Shown here: positions 1-9,745 of the stretch, piece by piece | Layout: every line of letters begins with the position of its first letter | How positions within the stretch are numbered: the stretch's first letter is position 1 | Origin: Nemertoderma westbladi | Lineage: Eukaryota; Xenacoelomorpha; Nemertodermatida; Nemertodermatidae | Assembly: GCA_032718475.1 (NCBI GenBank) | Contig: JAUCBJ010003315.1 | Location: 1-28,261, forward strand | DNA length: 28,261 bases | Direction: 5' to 3' | The notes under the pieces: generated by a model | What the model was told of the DNA's origin: nothing | The model's input: the letters and a program-made list of their open reading frames with translations, nothing else | Databases searched by the model: none | Translations under genes and position numbers: made by a program

Positions 1-556
1 GAGTCGGTATGTATTGCTTGTGTGGGCCGCTATGTATTGCTTGTGTGAGTCGGTATTTATTGCTTGTGTGAGTCGGTATGTATTGCTTGTGTGAGTCGGT
101 ATGTATTGCTTGTGTGAGTCGGTATGTCTGGCTTGTGTGAGTCGGTATGTATTGCTTGTGTGAGTCGGTATATGTATTGCTTGTGTGAGTCGGTATGTAT
201 TGCTTGTGTGAGTCGGTATGTATTGCTTGTGTGAGTTGGTATGTATTGCTTGTGTGAGTCGGTATGTATTGCTTGTGTGAGTCGGTATGTATTGCTTGTG
301 TGAGTCGGTATGTATTGCTTGTGTGAGTCGGTATGTCTGGCTTGTGTGAGTCGGTATACGTATTGCTTGTGTGAGTCGGTATATGTATTGCTTGTGTGAG
401 TCGGTATGTATTGCTTGTGTGAGTCGGTATGTATTGCTTGTGTGAGTCGGTATGTATTGCTTGTGTGAGTCGGTACGTATTGCTTGTGTGAGTCGGTATG
501 TATTGCTTGTGTGAGTCGGTATGTATTGCTTGTGTGAGTCGGTATGTATTGCTTTT
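1..556. repeat. 23-bp minisatellite, cut by the window start
   Basis: About 24 tandem copies of a 23-bp unit that reads GAGTCGGTATGTATTGCTTG followed by TGT. Variants include units with TATGTCTGGC in place of TATGTATTGC, 25-bp units with an extra TA (TATATG or TATACG), one GAGTTGG unit, and one GGGCCGC unit near the start. The array ends abruptly at about 555, where GCTTGTGT becomes GCTTTTATAG. It begins outside the window, so its full length is unknown. Nothing suggests coding. Confidence 0.97.
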
Positions 557-859
557 ATAGATAGAGGAAATCAAATGAATGAAACACCAATATTAAACTA
601 TGCTATTACCCCAAGGCCAAATATCGCTTCTAATATTTAAATCACATAATATCAGATATCAACCTTATTTCCTTGAACCAGAACCAGTATGAACCAGTAT
701 CAACGGTATACAAGTATGAATGTTTTATGCGATTTTGGTAGCTAATATGATTGTGATTAACTAGCGAAACTTAACTTAACGAAACTGCTTTAAATTTTAT
801 CAACAAATGTACCTGATGCGGGATCGAATCCGGCACTTTCACATCCTATTTCTGGGGCT
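557..859. other. Non-coding stretch with a B-box-like motif
   Basis: AT-rich sequence without a usable reading frame. At about 818-840 the string GGGATCGAATCCGGCAC resembles a pol III B box (GGTTCGAATCC type), so a decayed tRNA-derived SINE may lie just upstream of the LINE insertion. A short direct repeat of GAACCAGTAT lies at about 682-701. No gene was seen. Confidence 0.4.
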
Positions 860-1594
860 TTGCCGAGTGAGTGAGAAAGACCAAAATTTTGACAGTTAAC
901 TTTGAAAGTCCTCAGCAAGTCTCTGATCGGATGAGCATAAGCTCAAAAGATGGTATGCTTGAGCATGTGGATGACTTCTGTTACCTGGGATCATGGATCC
1001 GGAAGTCAGGTGAGGACCTTCGAATACGTAAGGGAAAGGCATGGGCAGCCTTGAATAGGCTTTCCAGGATTTGGGAGTCACCGAGAATTAATCGGAAACT
1101 TAAGGTCCGATTATTTAAAGCAGCAGTAGTTCCAGTACTCCTCTATGGGAGTCCATGCTGGGCTCTAACTGCCGAGGACACCAAATCTCTGGATGTCACA
1201 TTCACAAGAATGCTACGCCGGGATCATTGTGTCAAGTACAATGCACACATCTCCAACCAGACACTATATAACATTGGAGGTGTCTCATTGGTTCCCCCCA
1301 AGCTTGACACTAGAACAAAATCGCCTCCGCTTTGCAGGACATTTCTTTCGCCGTGAGGACCAGCCAGTGCATAATCTTGTACTTTGGCAGCCTCATGGAG
1401 TGAATAAGCATGGTGGACAGCCCATGAATTTCTTGAGACGCATCATAAAGGACACTGGCCTTGAAGATGCTGATGATCTAGCTAATGTCATGGGTGATAA
1501 GGAGTTGTGGCGGTGCAATTTTGTCGATAAGCCGGCACAGCATTCTTAAAAATGCAGCTGCAATGCAGCATGCCGATCCTAGTTGCCGAGTGAG
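860..1594 (+). mobile_element. 5'-truncated LINE insertion with 12-bp target site duplication
   Basis: The body at 872-1582 is flanked by identical 12-bp copies of TTGCCGAGTGAG at 860-871 and 1583-1594, the signature of target-primed reverse transcription. It begins in the middle of the reverse transcriptase ORF, exactly where similarity to the second copy at about 25866 starts, so it is a 5'-truncated insertion. Over about 400 bp the two copies differ at roughly 11 positions by eye (about 97% identity), so the family was active fairly recently. The 3' end reads GCATGCCGATCCTAG, with no long poly(A) tail. A reverse-complement scrap of the same 3' end lies at about 24172-24262. Confidence 0.88.
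872..1549 (+). pseudogene. Reverse transcriptase C-terminal fragment of a LINE, frameshifted
   Basis: The translation contains ILTVNFESPQQ, then FCYLGSWIRKSGEDLRIRKG, LKVRLFKAAVVPVLLYGSPC and TFTRMLRR. This is the typical post-catalytic (thumb/connection) part of endonuclease-reverse transcriptases of invertebrate LINEs. After about 1290 reading moves to another frame, which gives NRLRFAGHFFRRED and LVLWQPHGVN and ends at about 1549 with a stop. The frame change lies near the CCCCCC run at about 1297. The catalytic FADD box is absent because of the 5' truncation, so this copy cannot make an active enzyme. The family is clearly a non-LTR retrotransposon; the exact clade is not determined. Confidence 0.85.
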
Positions 1595-3697
1595 CTACTG
1601 GTGATAAATTACATTATTTAACGGTCCCTCTTTCCTATAATCACTAAAACATCTACATTGTTATATCTAACTGATTTATTTTATTTGATACGGAACATTA
1701 ACTATAGCTATAAGCCTAGCCATTAATGAGGTACATTTTAACACTGATTCCCTATTATGTCATTCATTATCTATGGATTATGAATTAAGGATTCCTCGAT
1801 CACACAAGATCAAGGTTGAGAACTTTGTTTATATTCGGTAATTTAGTAATTAGTATTCATCACAGCCTTCGTGTTGCTAGTGAGTGAATGTCTGGCAATC
1901 TGTCTCCAACAACATCTCAAAAGCTTATCACTCTAGTTTTTGGCATTCATAAACCCCTCAAAAAATTATCACTGGACCTTTCTGGTAGTATTTGTTATTC
2001 TTTCATAGGCCTACTATCAGTCTATGATGTTTGTCCACCGATTAAGTAAACTTTACTTTGGTAAATTATTTTCATAATGATAGCGGTCAATCTAATTGCA
2101 GTTCTTCAACTTACTTTAATGTGAATAGTACATGTGATCCAAAAAATACAAGCTATTAATTAGTGTGACCGGCTACCGGTAAAGCACCCGTATAAGCCTT
2201 GTGGACCTAACACCTTCAGCCAATGAGGTGTTTAGTTGCCGTTCTCCGGTAGGTAAAACCTTGGTGAGGGGTCCAGATCTGCGACAGTTATTCGTGCTCT
2301 ATCTGGGAGAGAGGTTCAATTATGGGTGTTTTATAATTTTGGAATATATTTGTGATCCCAATCTTTGAATGAATTATTATTAATAAATCTTAACATCGTA
2401 TATGGTTTATTTGTGCCAGTAATTAGTATTACTATTTTATATTACATTTCATTGCCATAAATAATATAGTTTAAGAATATTACTTTTAAAAAATAATAAA
2501 TTGAAAGGGTAGTTCTGAAAGAGGCAATTAACGAAAGTTAATGAAAGCTAACCGAACCAAGAACCAAAAGAAACAAGCCATAATTTAAATAATCCCAATA
2601 TTATTTCAAAAATATATTCACGAAATTTAAGTCAGTATTAGAGGTTTAAGTGTTGTGTTGTTCCGAAACCAGCCCAATGCATATGTCAAATTCATTAAAC
2701 CAGGCCTGACGACTGGTAGAGTACATACCACAACCCTAATCGGATTAGTTTAGAGAAATACAGGGAAATGTTGGCGATGGACAAATAATACTTAGTATTT
2801 CGTGATTATTACACTGTAAACTGTGCACAGCGATATGTTGCCTACCAGGAGGTAATTAAAGAACTAGGCATAAATACTTATTAGGATACATGTCTGCCTG
2901 TATTCAAGTCATTCAGCACAGGGCTAATGAGCAAAGAACACGTCTCACTATAACTGTAGGTCTAGTGGTGAATTTATATTCCGCGTATGATTATTTGAAA
3001 TATAACCGCGATTATTTGAATTATAGCTCCTATAGTTTTTGTTTATTGATGGAATGAGACCTTTGAAACTCGAATTGTGCCCCTTTACATGAATGGGTTG
3101 CTTTCGCACAGTCACCTTGTTAACATTCGTTAATTGCCCTCTTCCGGAAATGCCTTTGTATTGTTAAAAAATAATACTGTTTTGATACTTTTATTTATTC
3201 ATTCTTTAGTGTATTCTTGTACAGTATATATATATATTTAGTTATTTAAAATTCACACGGTAGAACTCGTAGAGCACACCAAATTAAGTATATAAGCCTA
3301 AAACTACAGTACCAAATAATTAAGTAGGGGCCTACAGTTGTAACAATTACGCAAATAAGGCACAAAATGCACAAAATTAATAATGAGAAAAAAAACATTA
3401 TAGTAAAAATACACATAGTATAAAAATTGTGCAAAAACTGTCTAATTCTTCTGTTTAAATGGACAATGCAATGAAAGAAATGTAGTCTATTTAATTTATT
3501 TGAATACTTCTTGTACCTTAATTAGGGAGTTTGAATGGATTGGTCTCGAATCAGTGTATCCAGGCGAGCCGGGACAATCGTGGACGGTGAAAAGATATGT
3601 GCATCAAGGTGCTTTTCAAAAGTCTCCAGTATAGTATATAGTATGTATGTATACTGTGTAGTGTAGTAGTAGTTGTATATTATAGTTTGAATTAATT
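1595..3697. other. AT-rich intergenic DNA upstream of the lectin gene
   Basis: No coding exon is recognised. A locally GC-richer patch at about 2160-2330 (ACCGGCTACCGG, CCGTTCTCCGGTAGG, AGGGGTCCAGATC) looks like a decayed dispersed repeat but cannot be assigned. A short TA run sits at about 3224-3238. An open frame on the - strand at 3246-3434 is low-complexity hydrophobic sequence from AT-rich DNA and is not taken as a gene. The last 100 bp before 3698 hold TATA-like strings (AGTATATAGTATG at about 3634) that could belong to the promoter of the lectin gene. Confidence 0.45.
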
Positions 3698-3818
3698 ATG
3701 TATTATTTTATTTCTATTTCTATTGTTGTCGTTATTAATCTTCAATGTGCAGTTACATTTACACATTACACAGAAGTTGAGCTCGAGAACTTTAAATCCA
3801 ATGACAATCGGCAAGCAG
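3698..3818 (+). CDS. C-type lectin gene, exon 1 (signal peptide)
   Basis: The ATG at 3698 opens 40 codons plus one base up to a strong splice donor, CAG|GTAAGT. The first residues, MYYFISISIVVVINLQC, form a classic short signal peptide with a hydrophobic core (about residues 4-13) and a plausible cleavage site near Cys17-Ala18. A polar segment with EVELENF follows, ending in NDNRQA. The donor leaves the intron in phase 1, and the next exon starts with two bases that complete the codon as Val. This exon is too short to stand out as an open frame; it was found by reading upstream from the CTLD exon. The protein is expected to be secreted or to have an extracellular N terminus. The start is inferred and no transcript supports it. 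Confidence 0.7.
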
Positions 3819-3959
3819 GTAAGTAATAATATAAGTAAATATTAAAGCATAATAATTACTTATTTTATACTTATACTTTATTATTTATTATTGATCATCT
3901 TAAAGGAAGTTACTGCTAATATATTATTATTGATTGTTTAGATATATTTCAAACTGTAA

Positions 3960-4090
3960 ATGTTTATTTGACTTGCTTTAAAAGCACGTCACCGGGGGTT
4001 GAACCAGCAGTAGACCCATGTTTCGGCCTATCACGCCTCATAATTAGCCCTAACCAGTTCAATCACTTTCCCCTGACACTTGCTTTCTTA
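3960..4090. repeat. Possible decayed tRNA-derived SINE in the first lectin intron
   Basis: The string CACCGGGGGTTGAACCAGCA, followed by ATTAGCCCTAACCAGTTCAA, resembles the TΨC-arm and anticodon side of a tRNA-like relic with a degenerate B box. It is shorter and worse preserved than the tRNA-like relic at 9664-9745. Assignment is tentative. Confidence 0.25.
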
Positions 4091-4325
4091 TTCTACTTCT
4101 ATGGAACAGTGAGTCCGACTATATAGTGGTACATGCGTCTTCATTTTTTACTTCCTGATAAAATCACCTTAAAATATTATATTATTCCTTCGAATTAACT
4201 GAACTCAAATAAATTTAATTAGTACAATTTTACTGCTGGTTCCAAATACTAAAGTATTTGTAAGTAAATTTCAAGTGACCTTATTGTGTAGATTGGTTTT
4301 GCATAAAAGTTTGTACTTTTTGCAG

Positions 4326-4573
4326 TTGACTGCTTCCCCGGCTGGAAACAAATTGGTTCGAAATGTTTGTCGCTATTCACTACGCCGGTAATGAATTACA
4401 GCGCGGCATCGTCTTACTGTAGACGACATTACGGAGGCCATCTCGCTAGTGTAACCAACCTCCTTGAATACCAACACATTGTAACCCTGACAACGCATAA
4501 CAAAGACGAATTACTTAGAAGTATTTGGATCGATAAAGTCGAGGGAACTAATTGGGTCGATGGAAGTTTATAT
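4326..4573 (+). CDS. C-type lectin domain, exon 2 (N-terminal half of the CTLD)
   Basis: The acceptor TTTTTGCAG precedes the exon and the donor TTATAT|GTATGT follows it; the exon enters in phase 1 and leaves in phase 0. The 248 bp encode the start of a long-form CTLD. DCFPGW and KCLSL carry the two extra N-terminal cysteines, SSYCRRHYGGHLASV is the canonical first Cys with the helix and G-LASV motif, LLEYQHIV is the alpha-2 region, and IWIDKVEGTNWVDGS replaces the usual WIGL...W.DGS block. The C-terminal half is on later exons separated by a 4.1-kb intron full of repeats. WIG is changed to WID, so the fold core is retained but ligand binding may be altered. CTLD identity is confident; the specific lectin type is not. 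Confidence 0.9.
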
Positions 4574-5063
4574 GTATGTATAACATAACAAGTTTGCAAA
4601 TAATTAATTATTAATTATTAATTAATCATTTTGTGAAATGTAGTACTTTGCAGCGTTATGACCCGAGTGTATTTATGTACCGAGCGAGTGCAGCGAGGGA
4701 GGTTTATGTAAACAATACATCATAAACGTTGAATCCTTTCAGACAACGGTGTCGTGTGCTGTCCGTTAGTTCGTTACATCTTGTCAGTGGACTTATCGGC
4801 GTTCTCAACTTGAAATGCATATCCTTTGTATGCAATTAATAGCAGTTACTGTATTAACTGCATTGTAATTAATTAGTTAATAGAGAATACTATTATTATT
4901 ATTATTAAGACGTTTATTATTTTCTATAAGTTTGTTGTATGCAGCGTTCCGTCCTATAGGCCGCAATGCTGACAAATGGTATTGTGCAGCGTTACGAGGA
5001 TATCACCAGACCAGAACGCTGCTGATAAGTTGATGTAATCGAACAATATTTATTTACACATTT
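4574..5063. other. Lectin intron 2, 5' part
   Basis: AT-rich intron with TTAATTAATTATTAATT runs at about 4600-4626. A mixed-composition patch at about 4640-4800 contains CCGAGCGAGTGCAGCGAGGG, a motif of a type often seen in dispersed repeats. The string GCAGCGTT recurs at about 4650, 4942 and 4987 and again near 22773, which hints at a shared repeat family. No exon was recognised. Confidence 0.4.
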
Positions 5064-6362
5064 ATGGATAAAGTAGTCTTACACCTGATTAAAGTAGTAT
5101 TACACCTGATTAAAGTAGTCTTACATCTGATTAAAGTAGTCTTACACCTGATTAAAGTAGTCTTACACCTGATTAAAGAAGTCCTACACCTGATTAAAGT
5201 AGTCTTACACCTGATTAAAGTAGTCTCACACCTGATTAAAGTAGTCTTACATCTGATTAAAGTAGTCTTACACCTGATTAAAGAAGTCTTACACCTGATT
5301 AAAGTAGTCTTACACCTGATTAAAGTAGTCTTACACCTGATTCAAGTAGTCTTACATCTGATTTAAGTAGTCTTACACCTGATTAAATTAGTCTTACATC
5401 TGATTAAAGTAGTCTTACACCTGATTAAAGAAGTCTTACACCTGATTAAAGTAGTCTTACACCTGATTAAAGTAGTCTTACACCTGATTCAAGTAGTCTT
5501 ACATCTGATTTAAGTAGTCTTACACCTGATTAAATTAGTCTTACACCTGATAAAAGTAGTCTTATACCTGATTAAAGTAGTCTTACACCTGATTAAAGTA
5601 GTCTTACACCTGATTAAAGTAGTCTTACACCTGATTAAAGTAGTCTTACATCTGATTAAAGTAGTCTTACACCTGATTAAAGTATTCTTAAATCTAATTA
5701 AAGTAGTCTTACACCTGATTAAAGTAGTCTTACACCTGATTAAAGAAGTCCTACACTTGATTAATGTAGTCTTACACCTGATTAAAGAAGTCTTACACCT
5801 GATTAAAGTAGTCTTACACCTGATTAAAGTAGTCTTACACCTGATTCAAGTAGTCTTACATCTGATTTAAGTAGTCTTACACCTGATTAAATTAGTCTTA
5901 CACCTGATAAAAGTAGCCTTACACCTGATTAAAGTAGTCTTACACCTGATTAAAGTAGTCTTACACCTGATTAAAGTAGTCTTACATCTGATTAAAGTAG
6001 TCTTACACCTGATTAAAGTAGTCTTACACCTGATTAAAGTAGTCTTACACCTGATTAAAGTAGTCTTACACCTGATTAAAGTAGTCTTACACCTGATTAA
6101 AGTAGTCTTACACCTGATTAAAGTAGTCTTACACCTGATTAAAGTAGTCTTACATCTGATTAAAGTAGTCTTACACCTGATTAAAGTGTCTTACACCTGA
6201 TTAAAGTAGTCTTACACCTGATTAAAGTAGTCTTACACCTGATTAAAGTAGTTTTACACCTGATTAAAGTAGTCTTACACCTGATTAAAGTAGTCTTACA
6301 CCTGATTAAAGTAGTCTTACACCTGATTTAAGTAGTCTTACACCTGATTTAAGTAGTATTAA
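5064..6362. repeat. 21-bp minisatellite, about 60 copies
   Basis: The unit is ATTAAAGTAGTCTTACACCT plus G. Variants are ACATCTG for ACACCTG, AAGAAG for AAGTAG, ATTCAAG, ATTTAAG, ATTAAATTAG and GATAAAAG. A three-unit variant block beginning with TTCAAGTAG recurs at 5341, 5488 and 5845, with spacings of 147 and 357 bp (7 and 17 units), which shows segmental duplication inside the array. A unit near 6187 lacks one base. The 100-residue open frame with a VVLHLIK repeat at 5064-5366 follows from the unit being seven codons long and is not a gene. The array lies in lectin intron 2. Confidence 0.97.
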
Positions 6363-6365
6363 AGT

Positions 6366-6644
6366 TCGCACTCCTCCGGTCCAGCTCCCTCTGCCTCCGG
6401 GGTGGGCGACGGTCGTGGCGGGGATTGGGGTTCGGAGATGGGGCCGGTCTGCGTGGCGTGGGGCTAGCAGACCAGTTCTGAGGTGATATATTTTACATAT
6501 TAATTTTGTGTGGTGGTGGGTTTTCTATTTGTAAATTTTATTTTGTTTTGCTTTGAAAATTATATTATGATGTTTATATAAGCTTTAATCTATGGGAATA
6601 TAATACTGAAATTCCAATAATAATAATACATTAAATTAATAATA
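6366..6644 (+). mobile_element. Possible SINE-like insertion in the 21-bp array
   Basis: About 280 bp split the 21-bp array, which resumes at 6645 with TATTAAAGTAGTATTACACC. The insert opens with a strikingly GC-rich head (about 6366-6480, with CCTCCGGGGTGGGCGACGG and GGGGCTAGCAGACC) and ends in AT-rich sequence with an AATAATAATA tail. The 9-mer TATTAAAGT occurs on both sides, but it also resembles the array unit, so it is weak as a target duplication. A GC-rich head with a microsatellite-like tail fits a SINE or a truncated retroposon; the family is not recognised. Confidence 0.45.
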
Positions 6645-6700
6645 TATTAAAGTAGTATTACACCTGATAAAACTAGTCTTACACCTGATCAAAATTAATT
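6645..6700. repeat. Residual units of the 21-bp array
   Basis: Two to three diverged units (ATTAAAGTAGTATTACACCT, GATAAAACTAGTCTTACACC, TGATCAAAAT) continue the 21-bp array after the GC-rich insert and then fade out. Confidence 0.8.
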
Positions 6701-6716
6701 CATCTCTCAAAATTCT

Positions 6717-8229
6717 ACGGTGGTGATTTGTGGCCAATTAATTTTTTTGTGATTTAAAATTGTGTTATTGATATTATTATTATTATTCGAAAATAAAATT
6801 ATTATGTTTTAGCATCGAAAAAAAGGAATTAATATGTTTTGGTGTTACTAAAAATAGATCTGATTGCTTATTTGTTTCTGCTACATCCGTTACTAACATG
6901 TTGCGAATTCTGTACCTACATAAACCTACCACTTAGGACAATATTTCAGTGTTCTTGTCTTGGTCTTATCCATGATTGTTTGGGGTAGAAAGTAAAGTAA
7001 AGCCAAACGGATGTAAACGTTAAGCAGACACCAGTGCATAACTAAGCCCAACTTATCACTCTTGGCTAATGCATTAGATATATAGCATCGAAAAGAAAAT
7101 GAACTAAACTCAATAAAAATGTGAAACAATTGTTTTAGCGCTCCCTAGCGGCTGGCGTAAGATTTAAAAAATTTCGCCAAAAAGACCACTCCTCCGTTAG
7201 TTCCCATTTTCATTTTTCGACACCACAATTTTTGGAACCGCAGCATGTTAAATTACATCATTATTCTTCGGCCACTTGTTTTATTTTCATTTTCTATTTC
7301 TGATAATTGGCAATTTTGTAAAAAAATATTTTTAATTATTTTATAAAAATTGAAAAAATCCACGTTTTTTATGTTTTTTCTTAAAAAAAATGCGGAAATA
7401 TTCTAAAATCCAGAAAGGTGGCCGAAAAATATTAAAGCTTATTAAATTTCCTTTCACAAAAAAAGGTTAAGAAATGGCAGAGGAGTCGTGTTTTTTGTGT
7501 GAAAAAATGTAATTCCGAGATAATTGCCTTTGAAGTTTGAACCTTCCCGCGAAAAAACTGTCTGTTAATATGTAAGAATGTCTGTCAATATATATCTAGC
7601 AACACAAAAGCACAAACCCATGCTAAGATTTTAGCTATGGGGGTTTGCCTGGGGTCTGTTTTCACTTTGTTGTAATCTAGTTTGTCTGTTTGTCTGTCTG
7701 TCAGTTTTTCTGACTATCCGACAATCTGTCCGTCAAATATAAGGAAAGGGCAGATCTTCTAGCTAAAGGTTTAGCTCTTGGGGTTTTTAGGGTCGCAAAA
7801 TCCATTTCGAGTGTCAGTTTCAACATTTGATGACTTCCAAATTGTCTGTTTGGCTGTCAGACAGTCGGTTATATTTTGACGGACAGACTGAAGGGCTTAC
7901 AGACTGGAAAGCCGACACCAAATTTGAATACTGATATCAGGAAAGAAGTCACGGACCAAGATAACCCACATTGGAAATTTTTTAGGAAGTTAGTATGAAT
8001 TCCATGGTTTTGGAGAAATACTGACGGACAGACCGACAGTAAAACGGACAAACAGCCATTTCCCTTGAAGTAAGACAGATTTTGCAAAACGGTTTTCATA
8101 TTTGAAATCTTGATTAAATGCTGTTCTAGAGCTCTTGAAATTAAAAAATATTGAAAATTTTAACCAACCAGGGGGGTGGGGGGGGGGGGCGTAACCCCGT
8201 AAAATTAATTGGCCACAAATCACCACCGT
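6717..8229. mobile_element. 1.5-kb foldback-type element with 29-bp perfect terminal inverted repeats
   Basis: Bases 6717-6745, starting ACGGTGGTGATTTGTGGCCA, are the exact reverse complement of 8201-8229, ending TGGCCACAAATCACCACCGT. The interior encodes no transposase, so this is a non-autonomous element. It contains TGTCTGTC/GACAGACA tracts, a poly-G run at about 8171-8189, and two arms that both match the repeat at about 26690-27000. The 7480-7860 arm matches in reverse orientation (shared TTGAACCTTCCCGC and GTAATTCCG) and the 7880-8060 arm in forward orientation (AAGTCACGGACCAAGATAAC against AAATCACCGACCCTGAAAAC). The element is therefore an imperfect long palindrome. A clear target duplication was not found. 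Open frames inside it (7869-8235, - strand) are not taken as genes. Confidence 0.85.
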
Positions 8230-8395
8230 CACCATTCAAACTTAAACCTATTCTATTTGAATTTAGTTTATAATTTTGGTAGAATAACGTGCCATTGTAC
8301 TTACACCTTTCCCTAAATTAATAATTTAACAATGAGACGATATATTAATCCTCAGTGATGGGATTTGTGTTCTATTCATCCCCCTTGACTCAACT
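8230..8395 (+). mobile_element. Right part of a MITE copy, split by the foldback element
   Basis: The segment with GGTAGAATAACGTGCCATTG, CCTTTCCCTAAATTAATAAT and CATCCCCCTTGACTC aligns by eye with the right half of the MITE at 24888-25132 (TTAAAATAACGTGCCACTG, CCTTTCCCTAAATTGAGAAT, CCCCCCCTGTCTC). A short left part appears to remain at about 6690-6716 (AATTCATCTCTCAAAATTCT), directly outside the other end of the 1.5-kb element. This suggests that the foldback element landed inside an older MITE copy. Confidence 0.6.
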
Positions 8396-8679
8396 ATATA
8401 CACACACATACAGTCTGCTGATACATGTGGTTTATTACACAGTCGAGCGTAGTGAGTGAGTTTAAATAGTTGTACGATGATTAAAATGTATATTATTATT
8501 GTAAGTATAACTTTATTATTAATAATAAATATTATATTTTGTTTTGTTATGTCAACTGGTTGGGATACCTGAAAGGAACCATTTTACGAGCGTTTCTGGC
8601 TAATTTCGGATTGCTGATAATTGACAATCCGAGGACATTATTTAACAAAATTACGTATAATTATTACCATTACATGAAG

Positions 8680-8742
8680 AGGGGACTATTCAGGGATAAA
8701 GAATGCTGTTTATTTATAGCAAACATTCTCGCTGCGTATATG
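8680..8742 (+). CDS. C-type lectin gene, exon 3 (small central CTLD exon, acceptor uncertain)
   Basis: The 3' border is clear: GCGTATATG|GTAGGT is a good donor in phase 0. The translated sequence RGLFRDKECCLFIANILAAY carries the ECC that usually follows the W-DG block of a CTLD. Among AG sites in this frame, only ATGAAG|AGG at 8679 joins in phase 0 to exon 2, giving a 21-codon symmetric exon, but its pyrimidine tract is weak. The open frame extends back to 8539, so a longer exon with a different acceptor cannot be excluded. If the exon were skipped, exons 2 and 4 would still join in frame. No EPN or QPD calcium/sugar motif is visible. Confidence 0.5.
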
Positions 8743-9058
8743 GTAGGTACAGAAATATGTGTAATAACGCTAAAAAGTGCTAATTTTCACACAATGATGT
8801 AAACAGTTTTTATTTTGCATTCCAAACGTTCTCTACAGATTTAAATGTAATCACTTTCAAAATCACGGTACATTCTAAATCAAGTAAGGAATAACTGTCG
8901 GGTGTCGGATAATTGATTAATAACTGGATAACTTTTTAAACTTTATAAACTTTTTAAAAATATGTTAATATATTAAAATAAATGTTCGGCGGGTGGTACG
9001 TAATGTAATGTACTACTACTGTACACATTACAACACATCATTATTTATTGTCTCGCAG

Positions 9059-9206
9059 AACAATACGATGGGTATTCCTAACGATTTCTACAAGAATTTA
9101 CAGTCCAACAATAGTTGTCCTCGATACGACGTAACATCAAAGCAAATCGCCGCCTCGGATAATAATAGTTGCAATGAATTTATGTATTTTCTATGCAAAT
9201 CGCAAG
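9059..9206 (+). CDS. C-type lectin domain, exon 4 (C-terminal half of the CTLD)
   Basis: The acceptor TTTATTGTCTCGCAG is strong. The exon encodes NNTMGIPNDFYKNL, then NNSCPRYDV, and ends IAASDNNSCNEFMYFLCKSQ. The final C-x7-C with FMYFLC is the standard CTLD C terminus, where the last Cys pairs with the one in SYCRR of exon 2. The usual WND calcium motif before the penultimate Cys reads SDNNSC here, so canonical calcium-dependent sugar binding is doubtful. The likely donor is CAAG|GTCAGT, leaving phase 1. With the phase 1 intron before exon 2, the CTLD becomes a symmetric 1-1 module. If the donor is not used, the frame reaches a TAG stop at 9266-9268 and this would be the last exon. Confidence 0.8.
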
Positions 9207-9663
9207 GTCAGTTCATTTTATTCTATTCCAGTAATAAGATAATAATATTTTGTTACATTATTAAATAGACACCAACACCATGTACTGTAGTTGTAGTAAA
9301 TTATATTAGATGTAATAATTATAAATCATTATTATCAATTATACGATCCATTTATATATTAAAGTTCAAAAGGTATAAATTTATATAATCAGAAACTGTG
9401 AAATTTAGATGTGCAGCGAGTTTTTAGAAAAGTTTGATAATTTCATTAACTTCTCCATTAACTGTATAAACTATACGTCCTGATATGTCCATCGTGTTAT
9501 ACCTGTAGTAGGTCATTATACCTCCCAAAAAATTATTAGTGCGAATTACATTTTCGGCAGTTACCTGAACGATGAGGCAGGATGATCACCACGCTTTTTA
9601 AAATCAATGGTTAAATAATTCTAGTTGGGTAAACCTGTAACGGTTAACGAAATCGGAAATACA

Positions 9664-9745
9664 GTAGCCCGAGACGGGGTTCGAACCCAGGACCTCTTGG
9701 CTGGAAGCAGATAGCCTCACCTTCTCTATCAGTGATATGGTTATC
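9664..9745 (-). repeat. tRNA-like relic (tRNA-derived SINE or tRNA pseudogene)
   Basis: Read on the - strand, the segment runs ACTGATAGAGAAGGTGAGGC (A-box-like), CTATCTGCTTCCAGCC (anticodon-arm-like), then AGGTCCTGGGTTCGAACCCC (a well-kept B box and T arm). The order and spacing fit a tRNA, but the acceptor stem does not pair convincingly and a functional anticodon cannot be assigned. It lies between the lectin exon 4 and the channel exon. Confidence 0.5.

Noticed and set aside
1-556. CRISPR array
   Set aside because: The repeats are contiguous 23-bp tandem units without unique spacers, and the DNA is eukaryotic.
5064-5366. VVLHLIK repeat peptide as a gene
   Set aside because: It is a reading of a 21-bp minisatellite whose unit is seven codons long; most of the array is broken in this frame.
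7869-8235. Two - strand frames
   Set aside because: They lie inside the foldback element and read through its GACAGACA and poly-G tracts.
8539-8802. Whole 87-codon frame as an independent gene
   Set aside because: Only the part from about 8680 to the donor at 8742 fits the CTLD; the frame uses a non-ATG opening, and the remainder runs into intron sequence.
9664-9745. Functional tRNA gene
   Set aside because: B box and anticodon-arm-like parts are visible, but the acceptor stem does not pair well and no clean anticodon is present.
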